Assembly (NCBI GenBank): GCA_037381915.1
Contig: JARRQJ010000007.1
Coordinates: 8,556-72,555, forward strand
Reading direction: 5' to 3'
Source of the DNA: JARRQJ01 sp037381915
Lineage (GTDB): Bacteria > Pseudomonadota > Gammaproteobacteria > DRLM01
Length of the DNA: 64,000 nucleotides
Shown here piece after piece: positions 44,118 to 53,316 of the stretch (positions within the stretch are counted from its first letter, which is position 1; each line of letters starts with the position of its first letter). The translations under genes were made by a program, and so were the position numbers. The notes beneath the pieces were generated by a model. It was not told where the DNA came from. It did not search any database and was given only the letters and a program-made list of their open reading frames with translations.

Positions 44118-44414
44118 TCAGCGGAACTCGGGGGCTATGCCGGGTGGAAGGGAGCGGGGGGCGGTAATCCTGACGCGTTTCTCCCGGCTTGTATTACCTG
44201 ATATTACAGTAACTTGTGATTTGGCCACCCCGCATTGCGCGCTGAGAAATTTGCGCAGCTGCTCATTGGCCTTGCCGTCCGCTGGGGGGGCGGTGAGGCG
44301 GATTTTCAGGGCATCGCCGAACGGGCCCACGATTTCGTCGTGTGCCGCCCGAGGTTGGATGCGCAGCCGGAGAATCAGATCCCCGCCGTCCCAGTGATAC
44401 CACGACTCGCCCAT
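44118..44414 (-). CDS. yggU: YggU family protein (DUF167)
   Basis: A 98-residue DUF167 protein of unknown function, with the conserved core LRIQPRAAHDEIVG, LKIRLTAPPADGKANEQL and VTVISGNTSREKRVRI. The small alpha/beta fold is known from structures, but no activity is established. It starts 3 bases after the yggT stop and is almost certainly co-transcribed and coupled with it. Confidence 0.93.
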   Translation of the reverse strand: MGESWYHWDGGDLILRLRIQPRAAHDEIVGPFGDALKIRLTAPPADGKANEQLRKFLSAQCGVAKSQVTVISGNTSREKRVRITAPRSLPPGIAPEFR

Positions 44415-44417
44415 GGT

Positions 44418-44993
44418 TCAGCCCAGGTGATAGCCGAGATTGGCGATGGGCGCCACCACGAGGATTTTGAGGAGTTGCAGGACGATTAACACCACCAAGG
44501 GGGAAAAATCAATTCCGGACATGGGTGGGAGCAGGCGACGCGCCGGCGCCAGCACCGGGTCGGCGATCCTATGCACCAGACCTATAACGGGATTATAGCT
44601 GCTGGGCGCCACCCAGCTGAGGATGACCTGAATGAGGATGGCGCCGATAAAGACGTTGATCAACAACGACAACAGCTCAGCGATGGCTTCGATGGACAGT
44701 CCTGCTATACCAAAAGCCCGGCCCATGGCCAGATTGACGAGGAAAAGCTCCAACATCTGCAACGCGATGAGCAGCAGCACCGAGGCCAGGTCTATACCAC
44801 CCCATCCCGGGATGACGCGACGCAGGGGTTTGAGGGGTGGGTTGGTGACCTTTACGATGAATTGTGATACCGGATTGTAAAAATCAGCGCGCACCCATTG
44901 CAGCAACAATCGCAACATCACAACGAGGATATACAGGCCGAAAAGGGTTTGAATGAGGAAAATGGTGGAAGCGGCGATATACTGGTTATTCAT
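44418..44993 (-). CDS. yggT: YggT family membrane protein
   Basis: A 191-residue inner-membrane protein made of two YGGT repeats, each with a pair of hydrophobic helices and a polar motif: YNPVSQFIVKVTNPPLKPLRRVIP in the first (quoted in part: NPPLKPLRRVIP) and the equivalent DPVLAPARRLLPP in the second. About four to five membrane segments. Proposed roles in other bacteria include osmotic adaptation, envelope or division-linked functions; none is proven here. Lies between proC (6 bases away) and yggU. Confidence 0.92.
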   Translation of the reverse strand: MNNQYIAASTIFLIQTLFGLYILVVMLRLLLQWVRADFYNPVSQFIVKVTNPPLKPLRRVIPGWGGIDLASVLLLIALQMLELFLVNLAMGRAFGIAGLSIEAIAELLSLLINVFIGAILIQVILSWVAPSSYNPVIGLVHRIADPVLAPARRLLPPMSGIDFSPLVVLIVLQLLKILVVAPIANLGYHLG

Positions 44994-44999
44994 GTTAGG

Positions 45000-45836
45000 T
45001 TAGTTACCCCCGAAGATTTCCGCCAATTCTACCGAACGTCGATGCGCGGCGTGGAGGGCCTCGTCGAACACCTTGTCCAAGTGATGTTTCTGCAGGACTT
45101 CAACGGCCCGTTCGGTGGTGCCGCCTGGAGACGTGACTCTTCTGCGTAATTCGGCCAGTTCTTCGTTGCTCTCGAGGGCCATTTTGGCGGCGCCGAAGGC
45201 GGTCTGCAGGGTGAGCAGGCGTGCCGTATCACGCGGCAGGCCCAGGTGTCCGCCGGCGTTTTCCATTGCCTCCATGATCAGCAGAAAGTAGGCGGGGCCG
45301 CTGCCGGACAGGGCCGTTACCGCGTCCATCATGGCCTCGTCGTCTACCCACAGGGTCATGCCCACCGCCCGCAGGATGGACTCGGCCAGATTCTTTTGGA
45401 CCTTGTTGACGGCGCGATTGGCGAACAAGGCGGTGGCGCCGCTACGGACCAGCGCCGGCGTATTGGGCATGGTGCGCACGATGGCGGCCTCATGGCCCAG
45501 CCATGAGCGCAGGTCCGCCTCGCGGATACCGGCGGCGATGGAGATCACCAGCGGCTTAGCGGTTCGTATCGCCGTGGCCAATCCCTGGACAACCGTCTTG
45601 GCTAGCTGAGGTTTGACCGCCAGGATCACCACCTGGGCATGGCCCGCCGCTTCATTGTTGTCGGAGGTGGCGTGGACGGCGAACTGTCCCCGGAGGTAGT
45701 TCAGGGCGGACTCATTGGGGTCGGCCACCCAGATGCATTCGGCGGAGATGCCGTCTTCGAGGAGGCCGCCGATCAGGCTCCGCGCCATGTTCCCGCCGCC
45801 GATGAAGGCAATGTTGATGTCTTTCATAGTACTCAT
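45000..45836 (-). CDS. proC: Pyrroline-5-carboxylate reductase
   Basis: ProC reduces pyrroline-5-carboxylate to proline with NAD(P)H. About 278 residues: Rossmann motif IAFIGGGNMARSLIGG, VILAVKPQ, RTMPNTPALV, and the conserved helix ALSGSGPAYFLLIMEAM of the dimer domain. I start at ATG 45836 (MSTMKDINIAF), which has AGAGAC close upstream; ATG 45827 (MKDINIAF) matches the E. coli length better and is equally possible. Part of the yggS-proC-yggT-yggU row. Confidence 0.95.
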   Translation of the reverse strand: MSTMKDINIAFIGGGNMARSLIGGLLEDGISAECIWVADPNESALNYLRGQFAVHATSDNNEAAGHAQVVILAVKPQLAKTVVQGLATAIRTAKPLVISIAAGIREADLRSWLGHEAAIVRTMPNTPALVRSGATALFANRAVNKVQKNLAESILRAVGMTLWVDDEAMMDAVTALSGSGPAYFLLIMEAMENAGGHLGLPRDTARLLTLQTAFGAAKMALESNEELAELRRRVTSPGGTTERAVEVLQKHHLDKVFDEALHAAHRRSVELAEIFGGN

Positions 45837-45912
45837 GTCTCTAATTTTCAAGTGGCGCACGATATTGAGATCAAGATTACCATATCATGAGGCGGTCCTT
45901 GGCGCCTTGCCC

Positions 45913-46638
45913 TCAGGGGGCGGCGGACCGTTCGCCGAACAGTGCGGTCCCGATGCGGACCACCGTGGCGCCCTCGGCGATGGCCGCTTCCAAGTCGGTG
46001 GACATCCCCATGGAAAGGGTGTCGATGGGATAGCCGTGCCCCCGCAATCGTTCGAAGACGAATCTCAATTGCCGGAAGTAGTCCCGCTGTTGGTCAAAGC
46101 CCTCGCTGGGCGGCGGCAAGGCCATGAGGCCGCGCAGCCGCAGCCTGGGCAAAGACTGCAATTGCGCGGCGAGGGTGGGCACTTGAGCCGGTTCCACCCC
46201 GGCCTTTTGCGGTTCCGCCCCGATGTTGATCTGTAGGCAAATGTTCAGGGGAGGCAGGTGCGCCGGCCGTTGGTCGTTCAGGCGCGCGGCGGTCTTGAGG
46301 CGGTCCACACTGTGCACCCAGGAAAAATGCTGGGCGACCTGACGGGTCTTGTTGGATTGCAGGGTGCCGATGAAATGCCAGGTAATCCCATAGTCGCGCA
46401 GCGCGGTCTGTTTGGTCAAAGCCTCTTGCAGATAACTCTCGCCGAAATCCCGTTGGCCGGCACGGTACGCGGCCAGGACCGCGGCGGCGGGTTGGGTCTT
46501 GCTGACGGCGACCAGAGTCACGGATCCGCTGTGCCTGCCGCAGCTTTGCTCGGCGGATAAAATGCGCGCGTGAAGCGCGGCGAGGCGGTCAGCCATGGTC
46601 TGTTGTGCGATATGATCGTTTGTCGTGACAGGGCTCAT
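45913..46638 (-). CDS. yggS: PLP homeostasis protein (YggS/PROSC family)
   Basis: YggS binds pyridoxal 5'-phosphate and helps keep free PLP and amino-acid pools balanced; it has no proven catalytic activity. The 241-residue single-domain TIM barrel has the PLP lysine Lys47 in VAVSKTQP, GESYLQEAL, WHFIGTLQSNK and LSMGMSTDLEAAIAEG, all family marks. It is divergent from pilT with 154 bases between starts, the usual arrangement in this class. Confidence 0.95.
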   Translation of the reverse strand: MSPVTTNDHIAQQTMADRLAALHARILSAEQSCGRHSGSVTLVAVSKTQPAAAVLAAYRAGQRDFGESYLQEALTKQTALRDYGITWHFIGTLQSNKTRQVAQHFSWVHSVDRLKTAARLNDQRPAHLPPLNICLQINIGAEPQKAGVEPAQVPTLAAQLQSLPRLRLRGLMALPPPSEGFDQQRDYFRQLRFVFERLRGHGYPIDTLSMGMSTDLEAAIAEGATVVRIGTALFGERSAAP

Positions 46639-46792
46639 AATGGTTGGCGCAATCGGGGTTGGCGCGACGGGCGGTGGGTACCGAATCCTGACTTTTATGG
46701 TATCAAGAACTCGCGCCCCTTGCCGCTAATGGTGCAAGATACTTTTCATTATCAGCGATGTATCGCGTAACCACAGTGAGAGAGACAGCTAA

Positions 46793-47830
46793 ATGGATAT
46801 AGCCGAATTACTCGCGTTTAGCGTGAAGAATGCCGCCTCCGACCTTCATTTGTCGGCGGGATTGCCTCCCATGATCCGCGTCGATGGCGACGTGCGCCGC
46901 ATCAACGTGCCGCCTCTCGACAATAAGGCGGTGCACTCCATGATATATGACATCATGAATGACAAGCAGCGTAAGGACTTCGAGGAATTTCTGGAAACGG
47001 ACTTCTCCTTCGAGATACCGGGGCTGGCGCGCTTCCGCGTCAATGTCTTCAATCATAATCGCGGCATGGGTGGGGTATTTCGTACTATTCCTTCCAATAT
47101 ATTATCCCTGGAAGAACTGGGTGCGCCCGAGGTGTTCAAGAGCATCGCGGATAATCCCCGCGGCCTGGTGCTCGTGACCGGTCCGACCGGGTCCGGCAAG
47201 TCGACCACCTTGGCCGCGATGATTGACTACAAAAACAACACCGAGTTCGGTCATATCCTCACCATCGAGGATCCTATCGAGTTCGTGCACACCAGCAAGA
47301 AGTGCCTGGTGAATCAGCGCGAAGTGCATCGCGATACGCTGGGATTCAATGAATCGCTGCGTTCCGCTCTGCGCGAAGACCCGGATATCATTCTGGTGGG
47401 CGAAATGCGTGACCCTGAGACCATCCGCTTGGCTCTGACCGCGGCCGAGACCGGCCACTTGGTGTTCGGCACTCTGCATACCAGTTCCGCCGCCAAGACC
47501 ATCGACCGTATTATCGACGTGTTCCCCGCCGCCGAGAAGGAAATGGTGCGTTCCATGTTGTCCGAATCATTGCGTGCGGTCATCTCCCAAACCTTGCTGA
47601 AAAAGACCGGCGGGGGCCGCGCCGCGGCTCATGAGATCATGATCGGTACCCCCGCCATCCGTAACCTGATTCGCGAAGCCAAAGTGCCTCAGATGTATTC
47701 CGCCATTCAAACCGGTCAAAACGTCGGGATGCAGACCCTCGATCAATGTCTCCTCGACCTGGTGAGGCGCGGTGTCGTGTCCAAGCAGGAAGCGCTGATG
47801 AAGGCCGCTAATAAGGATGCCTTCCAATAA
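46793..47830 (+). CDS. pilT: Type IV pilus retraction ATPase PilT
   Basis: PilT is the hexameric motor that disassembles type IV pili, powering twitching motility and DNA uptake. The 345-residue protein shows the N-terminal PAS-like domain (SDLHLSAGLPPMIRVDG), Walker A GPTGSGKST (130-138), the Asp box ILTIEDPIEF, Walker B with REDPDIILVGEMRDPET, and the PilT-specific C-terminal AIRNLIREAK. No pilU follows; an ABC transporter gene lies convergent 5 bases downstream. Confidence 0.97.
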   Translation: MDIAELLAFSVKNAASDLHLSAGLPPMIRVDGDVRRINVPPLDNKAVHSMIYDIMNDKQRKDFEEFLETDFSFEIPGLARFRVNVFNHNRGMGGVFRTIPSNILSLEELGAPEVFKSIADNPRGLVLVTGPTGSGKSTTLAAMIDYKNNTEFGHILTIEDPIEFVHTSKKCLVNQREVHRDTLGFNESLRSALREDPDIILVGEMRDPETIRLALTAAETGHLVFGTLHTSSAAKTIDRIIDVFPAAEKEMVRSMLSESLRAVISQTLLKKTGGGRAAAHEIMIGTPAIRNLIREAKVPQMYSAIQTGQNVGMQTLDQCLLDLVRRGVVSKQEALMKAANKDAFQ

Positions 47831-47835
47831 TCCCG

Positions 47836-48618
47836 CTAGGGATCGCCGTATGCCGGTGTCCACACTTGGCCGTCGGGGCCGGCAAGGCAACGGATCGGGT
47901 GTCCGTATAGCCTGGCGAGGTTCGCTTCGTTGACAATCTCTGTGACCGGGCCGGCGAGCACCCGGCCTTCGCCGAACAATAATAGGGCATGGTCGCAATG
48001 GCGGACGGTGCTGGTGATGTCGTGCAACACCATGATGAGTGCGCGATTATCCTGATCGGCAAGCTTGGTCAATAATCGCAGGGCATGCAGTTGATGAAAC
48101 AGGTCCAGGTGGCTGGTCGGTTCGTCCAATAACATTAGCTGCGGGTTCTGGGCAAGCAAGGTGGCGATGGCCAGCCGTCGCCTCTCTCCACCGGACAGGG
48201 TGGCAACGCTACGCTTGTCGTAGCCGGCCAGGTCCACCGCATCCAGCGCCTCGCGCGCTTTCGCCACGTCGTGGCCGTCCTCCCACTCCCACCGTTGCAG
48301 GTGAGGATGGCGACCGATGAGCGCGGTTTCCAACACGGTAGTGGGGAAGGGATCGTCGTAGTGCTGCAGCAGCGTGCCCACTTGCCTGGCCCGTCGCCGC
48401 GGTTGCCATGCCTGCAGCCGTTTGCCCTTGAGGAAGATGTCACCGCCTTGGGCGGGGCGGAGACCCGCCAAGGTGTGGAGCAGGGTGGTCTTGCCGCTGC
48501 CGTTGCGACCCAATATCGCCCAGCGCTCCCCGCTGCGGATGCGAAGATTCAGGCCGTGGCAGACCCGCGTGTCTGCAATAGTGACCGCGAGATCCCGGGT
48601 AGTGAGCAGATCCGTCAT
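47836..48618 (-). CDS. FecE/BtuD-type ABC transporter ATPase
   Basis: The ATPase subunit of an importer for an iron chelate, haem or cobalamin. The 260 residues have Walker A GRNGSGKT (37-44), signature LSGGE (141-145), Walker B LMLLDE (161-166) and a switch His in MVLHDITS. I start it at ATG 48618, which overlaps the permease stop (ATGA); the open frame further upstream is out of register with any sensible N-terminus. It is the last gene of a three-gene leftward operon (HAD phosphatase, permease, ATPase). No periplasmic binding protein is encoded nearby, so the substrate is unresolved. Confidence 0.88.
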   Translation of the reverse strand: MTDLLTTRDLAVTIADTRVCHGLNLRIRSGERWAILGRNGSGKTTLLHTLAGLRPAQGGDIFLKGKRLQAWQPRRRARQVGTLLQHYDDPFPTTVLETALIGRHPHLQRWEWEDGHDVAKAREALDAVDLAGYDKRSVATLSGGERRRLAIATLLAQNPQLMLLDEPTSHLDLFHQLHALRLLTKLADQDNRALIMVLHDITSTVRHCDHALLLFGEGRVLAGPVTEIVNEANLARLYGHPIRCLAGPDGQVWTPAYGDP

Positions 48619-49586
48619 CGCGTGCGCCGATTGAGCAGATAGAGAAACATGGGGACCCCCAGCAAGGCGGTGATGATGCCCACCGGGAGTTGCTGCGGCG
48701 CCAGCGCGGTTCGGGCGAAGGTGTCGGCGGCGACCACCAGGCTGCCCCCCAGCAACACCGAACAGGGCAATAACAGGCGATGGTCCGTGACGCCCAGTAA
48801 TCTGATGAGGTGGGGGACGATCAGGCCGACGAAACCGACGCTGCCCGCCAGGGTGACCGCCGAGGCGGTGAGCAACGAGGCCAAGACGTAAATGATCAAC
48901 GACAGGCTGCCCGTGGCCACGCCCAGGGCCATGGCCTGCAACTCGCCGCGGGCCAGGACGTTGAGATCGCGGGCAATGAGCAGCGATATCGTCAGGCCGA
49001 GGGCAAGGACAGCCAGGGCCGGCAGCCCATTGTCCGCGAAGCCGAGGTCGCCCATCAGCCAAAACAGCATATTTTTGAGGTGGCTGTCCGGACTCACGGT
49101 GAGGATGAAACCGATGAGCGCCGCCCAGCCCGAGGCGACCACGACCCCCGTGAGCAGCAGCCGCGCGGGGTTCCAGCCGCCGTCCCCGCGGGAGAGGGCA
49201 AACACCAATGCCATGGCCAGCAGGGCGCCGGCGAAGGCCGCGACGGTCAGGCCTGGGCCGCCGACGCCGAGCAACATGGCACCCAGCGTGGCGACGGCGG
49301 CACCGCCAGAAATGCCGAGGACGTAAGGGTCCGCCAGGGGATTGCGCAACAAGACCTGCATCAGTGCCCCCGCCAAGGCCAGTAAACCGCCCACCGCGAA
49401 GGCCGCAACCGCCCGCGGCAGCCGGATATCCAGTATCACCGTGCGTTCCAAGGCCGTCCCCTTGTTCAGGGCCACGCTGCCCAGTGCGCGCCAGCCCAGG
49501 GGCACGCTGCCCAGGGAGACCGCCCCCACCATGCTGACGGTGGCGATAAGGAGCAGACCGATGAGCAGGGTACGGGGCGCCATCAT
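48615..49586 (-). CDS. FecCD/BtuC-type ABC transporter permease
   Basis: A 323-residue permease with about ten membrane helices. Signatures of the family are LPRAVAAFAVGGLLALAG, MQVLLRNPLADPYVLGISGGA, and the ATPase-contact and C-terminal region GSVGFVGLIVPHLIRLLG. It is paired with the ATPase gene downstream (4-base overlap) and with the HAD gene upstream (4-base overlap). Likely cargo is an iron siderophore, haem or vitamin B12; the sequence alone cannot decide. Confidence 0.9.
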   Translation of the reverse strand: MMAPRTLLIGLLLIATVSMVGAVSLGSVPLGWRALGSVALNKGTALERTVILDIRLPRAVAAFAVGGLLALAGALMQVLLRNPLADPYVLGISGGAAVATLGAMLLGVGGPGLTVAAFAGALLAMALVFALSRGDGGWNPARLLLTGVVVASGWAALIGFILTVSPDSHLKNMLFWLMGDLGFADNGLPALAVLALGLTISLLIARDLNVLARGELQAMALGVATGSLSLIIYVLASLLTASAVTLAGSVGFVGLIVPHLIRLLGVTDHRLLLPCSVLLGGSLVVAADTFARTALAPQQLPVGIITALLGVPMFLYLLNRRTR

Positions 49587-50242
49587 CGCAGGCTGATGAT
49601 GGACCAGCCCTTCATCTCGGCATGTTGTCGGAGCGTCTCGTCCGGGTCCACGGCCACGGGATAGGTCACCATCTCCAGCAAGGGCAAGTCATTATGGGAG
49701 TCGCTGTAGAACCAGCTCTCGGCCAGGTTGGCATGGTTGTGCCTCAGCCATTGCCGGATGCGCGTTACCTTGCCTTCGCGGAAGGTCGGTGTCCCGGTCA
49801 CCCTGCCGGTATAGCGGCCTTCGACGATTTCCGGCTCGGTGGCCAAGAGGTGCTCCACGCCGAAGGCCCGGGCGATGGGCTCGGTGACGAAGCGATTGGT
49901 GGCGGTAATGATCAGTGGCAGGCGTCCCTGCCGCCGGTGTTCATTGACAAGGTTTATGGCGGCGGGGAGGATGATGGGAGCTATCACCTCATCCATGAAA
50001 CGTTCCCGCAATACCAGCAAGCTTTCCGGGGGATTGTCCGCCAACGGACGCAGTGAAAAATCGAGGAATTCGTAGATGTTGAGCGTTCCCCGGCGGTACT
50101 CGTCATAGAAACGCTGATTCTCGCGCTCGTAGACATCCCGGGCGACCAATCCCGCCGCAACCAGATACTTGCCCCACAAGTAATCGCTGTCGCCGCCGAT
50201 CAAGGTATTGTCCAAATCAAAGATCGCCAGGGCCATGGTCAT
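49583..50242 (-). CDS. HAD-IB family phosphatase (SerB-like)
   Basis: A 219-residue haloacid-dehalogenase hydrolase of subfamily IB, related to phosphoserine phosphatase. Motif I is IFDLDNTLIGGD (nucleophile Asp10), motif II is in LPLIITATN, and motif IV is SDSHNDLPLLE. I start at ATG 50242 (MTMALAIFDLD); the frame is open 20 codons upstream. In P. aeruginosa a HAD gene also stands next to rppH-ptsP. Here it additionally heads the permease/ATPase genes with a 4-base overlap. The phosphorylated substrate is unknown. Confidence 0.88.
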   Translation of the reverse strand: MTMALAIFDLDNTLIGGDSDYLWGKYLVAAGLVARDVYERENQRFYDEYRRGTLNIYEFLDFSLRPLADNPPESLLVLRERFMDEVIAPIILPAAINLVNEHRRQGRLPLIITATNRFVTEPIARAFGVEHLLATEPEIVEGRYTGRVTGTPTFREGKVTRIRQWLRHNHANLAESWFYSDSHNDLPLLEMVTYPVAVDPDETLRQHAEMKGWSIISLR

Positions 50243-50401
50243 TGCTTGCGTAGTGTGCAAAAGGAGCCAAGGATAAAAGGTGCCAAGGCAAAGGTAAATC
50301 ATGTATTGGCATAAGAGGTCCGAACGGGCGTAGCGTGATTTGCAGGAAGTAATTGTTTTGTGGAAGAATGGAATTGAGCCGAATCACGATTTTTATAATA
50401 A

Positions 50402-50932
50402 ATGATTGATTTTGATGGGTATAGGCCTAATGTTGGGATCATTCTCAGTAATGATCGCGGCCGATTACTGTGGGCGCGACGCATCGGCCAGGATGCGTGG
50501 CAGTTCCCGCAAGGCGGGATTCACGCCAGTGAAACCCCCGAGGAGGCCTTATTCCGGGAGCTCAATGAGGAGCTGGGGCTCTTTCCCGAACAGGTGCAGA
50601 TTATGGGAAACACCCGAGGCTGGTTGCGTTACCGCCTGCCGCAGCGGCTGATCCGCCATCATGACAAGCCGGTATGCATCGGTCAAAAGCAAAAATGGTT
50701 CTTGCTGCGCCTGATCGCCGAAGACAGCGATGTCTGTCTTTCCGGCAGCGAGCGCCCCGAGTTCGACCACTGGCGCTGGGTCAGCTACTGGTATCCGGTG
50801 AGAAAGGTCGTCCCCTTCAAACGGAAGGTCTATGTCAGGGCCTTGCGCGAACTTGCGCCCTTGCTGATGCATGATGCGCAGGAGGCTACGGTTGATCATG
50901 GTGTAGTCGATTTTGAGTCAGGGGAACGCTGA
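50402..50932 (+). CDS. rppH: RNA pyrophosphohydrolase RppH
   Basis: RppH removes pyrophosphate from the 5' end of mRNA, which triggers RNase E-dependent decay. The 176-residue Nudix protein starts MIDFDGYRPNVGIILSND, the RppH signature. It contains the Nudix box from GGIHASETPEEALFRELNEE, and then LRYRLPQRLIRH and WRWVSYWYPV. No Shine-Dalgarno sequence precedes the ATG; the upstream bases are AT-rich with a TATAAT ending 3 bases before it. It precedes ptsP by 20 bases. Confidence 0.96.
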   Translation: MIDFDGYRPNVGIILSNDRGRLLWARRIGQDAWQFPQGGIHASETPEEALFRELNEELGLFPEQVQIMGNTRGWLRYRLPQRLIRHHDKPVCIGQKQKWFLLRLIAEDSDVCLSGSERPEFDHWRWVSYWYPVRKVVPFKRKVYVRALRELAPLLMHDAQEATVDHGVVDFESGER

Positions 50933-50952
50933 GACGTCTCCCTGCGGAGGGC

Positions 50953-53232
50953 ATGAGCGTGCTTGACGTTCTGCGTCGCATTGTTCAAGAGGTGGGGGGC
51001 GCCAGGGATCTGGAGCAGGCGCTGGCCATCATCGTCAAACGCGTCAAACAGGCCATGGCCGCCGACGTGTGTTCCGTTTATCTCTCGGATTACAGTCAAC
51101 GTCGTCACGTGTTGATGGCCACCGACGGCTTGAATCCTGCCGCCGTCAATCATGTGTCCCTCGCCATGGGGGACGGCGTGGTGAGCGTGGTGGCGGAAAC
51201 GGCGGAGCCGCTCAACCTGGATAACGCGCCGGACCATCTCCGCTATCAGTTCGTCGCCGAGACCGGCGAGGAGTATTACCACGGCTTTCTGGGCGTGCCC
51301 ATCATCCACCATCGCCGCGTGCTGGGATTGTTGGTGGTGCGGCAACGACAGCGCCGCAAGTTCGCCGAAGACGAAGTGGCCTTCCTGGTCACCATGGCGG
51401 CGCAACTGGCGGGCGCTATCGCCCATGCGGAAGCGAGCGGCGGCATTACACCCAGACTCGACGGCGGCAGTGCCTTGGCCAACGGGACCATCCTGGAAGG
51501 ATTGGCGGGTGCCCCCGGCGTGGGCATCGGTATCGCCTTTGTCATGTATCCGCCCGCCGATCTCGATGCCGTTCCGGACCGCAGGCCCGCCAATGTAGAC
51601 GCGGAGATCATCACCCTCAAGGCGGCGGTGGCCACGGTGCAGGCGGAGATCCAGACTCTGGGAGAACGGGTGGGCATCCATTTGCGCGCCGAAGAACGGG
51701 CCTTGTTCGATGCCTATTCTTTGATGCTCAACAGCGAGAGCCTGTTGAACGCTGTGGTGGAGCGGATTCGTGCCGGCAATTGGGCCTCCGGTTCGTTACG
51801 CGAAACCATCAACGAGCAGGCCCGGGTGTTCGAGCAGATGGACGAGCCCTATTTGCGCGAACGCGCTCAGGATATCCGCGATCTGGGACGGCGGATCCTC
51901 GTGTGTCTGCAAAGCGCGGGGCGGCGTAGTCCGCCGCCCTATCCCGACCGTACCGTCCTGGTGGGTGAGGAGATTACCGCCACCATGCTGGCCGAGGTGC
52001 CGCGGGAAAAATTGGTGGCGGTGGTATCGGCCAGCGGTTCGCGTTCCTCCCACGTAGCGATTCTGGCGCGGGCCATGGGGGTGCCGGCGGTGGTGGGCGC
52101 CACCGACCTGCCCGCAGGGCGTTTGGAAGGGCATACCCTGGTGGTGGACGGTTATCGCGGCCGTGTCTATCTCGATCCGTCGGAAACGGTGCGTAATGAA
52201 TACGTACGCCTGGCGCGGGAAGAGGCCATGCTGGTCGCCGGCTTGGAAGGCCTTAAGGATTTGCCGGCCGAGACGCCGGACGGGGTGCGCATCCCGCTGT
52301 ACGCCAATTCCGGGCTGATCTCCGATGTGGCGCCGTCCCTGACCAGCGGTGCGGAGGGCATCGGACTGTATCGCACCGAGTTTCCCTTCATGATCCGCGA
52401 CCGCTTTCCCGGCGAAGAGGAACAACAACGCATCTATCGTCAGGTGTTGGAATCCTATGCGCCGCGTCCGGTGGTGTTGCGCACCCTCGACGTGGGCGGC
52501 GACAAACCTCTCAGCTATTTTCCCATTATCGAAGACAATCCCTTTCTCGGCTGGCGCGGTATCCGCATCACCCTGGATCATCCCGAGATCTTTCTGGTCC
52601 AGTTACGGGCGATGCTGCGCGCCAGCGTCGGCCTGAACAATCTTCGCCTGTTGTTGCCCATGGTCAGTCAGATGGCGGAAGTGGACGAATCCCGCCTGCT
52701 GGTGGAACGTGCCTATCACGAATTGCTGGCGGCGGGAGAAAACATCGCGATGCCGCCCTTGGGGGTGATGGTGGAAGTCCCCGCGGCAGTCTATCAAAGC
52801 GAGGCCATCGCGCGGCACGTAGATTTTCTGTCGATCGGCACTAACGATCTGACGCAATACCTGTTGGCGGTGGACCGCAACAACGCCCGCGTCGCTGAGT
52901 TGTACGACGCCCTGCATCCCGCCGTGTTGCGCGCCATTTCCCAAGTGGTCGAAGCCGGTCACCGGCAAGGCAAACCGGTCGGGGTGTGCGGTGAGATGGC
53001 CGGCGATCCGGTCGCTGCTATCGTTCTGTTGGGCATGGGCGTGGATCACATGAGCATGAGCGTGGCGAGCCTGCCGCGGGTGAAGTGGGCGATTCGCAAC
53101 ATCAGCTGTGAACGCGCCAAGGCCGTGCTGGCCGAGGTATTGGAGATGGATGATCCGGTCGCAGTGCGCGCACATGTGGAAAAGGTCTTGGAAGCGGCGG
53201 GATTGAGCGGGCTGGTGCGCGCGGGGAAATAG
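50953..53232 (+). CDS. ptsP: PEP-protein phosphotransferase PtsP (enzyme I-Ntr)
   Basis: PtsP starts the nitrogen phosphotransferase relay, passing phosphate from PEP to NPr and then EIIA-Ntr to regulate metabolism and transport. The 759 residues comprise an N-terminal GAF domain (about 18-158), the enzyme I N-domain, the phospho-His domain with His367 in SGSRSSHVAILARAMG, and the PEP-binding barrel (about 430-750; TLDVGGDKPLSYFP, GVMVEVPAAVY, SIGTNDLTQYLLAVDRNN, GVCGEMAGDP). GGAGG precedes ATG 50953 closely; GTG 50959 is an alternative. The partners ptsN and ptsO are not in this window. Confidence 0.96.
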   Translation: MSVLDVLRRIVQEVGGARDLEQALAIIVKRVKQAMAADVCSVYLSDYSQRRHVLMATDGLNPAAVNHVSLAMGDGVVSVVAETAEPLNLDNAPDHLRYQFVAETGEEYYHGFLGVPIIHHRRVLGLLVVRQRQRRKFAEDEVAFLVTMAAQLAGAIAHAEASGGITPRLDGGSALANGTILEGLAGAPGVGIGIAFVMYPPADLDAVPDRRPANVDAEIITLKAAVATVQAEIQTLGERVGIHLRAEERALFDAYSLMLNSESLLNAVVERIRAGNWASGSLRETINEQARVFEQMDEPYLRERAQDIRDLGRRILVCLQSAGRRSPPPYPDRTVLVGEEITATMLAEVPREKLVAVVSASGSRSSHVAILARAMGVPAVVGATDLPAGRLEGHTLVVDGYRGRVYLDPSETVRNEYVRLAREEAMLVAGLEGLKDLPAETPDGVRIPLYANSGLISDVAPSLTSGAEGIGLYRTEFPFMIRDRFPGEEEQQRIYRQVLESYAPRPVVLRTLDVGGDKPLSYFPIIEDNPFLGWRGIRITLDHPEIFLVQLRAMLRASVGLNNLRLLLPMVSQMAEVDESRLLVERAYHELLAAGENIAMPPLGVMVEVPAAVYQSEAIARHVDFLSIGTNDLTQYLLAVDRNNARVAELYDALHPAVLRAISQVVEAGHRQGKPVGVCGEMAGDPVAAIVLLGMGVDHMSMSVASLPRVKWAIRNISCERAKAVLAEVLEMDDPVAVRAHVEKVLEAAGLSGLVRAGK

Positions 53233-53316
53233 GTTTCCCGTTAAATACCTGACAATCGCCGGACGTGATTTTTGGTAAGATGCTGTGCTGCAGCAAAACG
53301 TTGGAGCGTGCAGTAC

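Noticed and set aside
50394..50399. TATAAT just before rppH as its promoter
   Set aside because: It ends 3 bases before the ATG, so a transcript from it would start inside the gene; no matching -35 at proper spacing.
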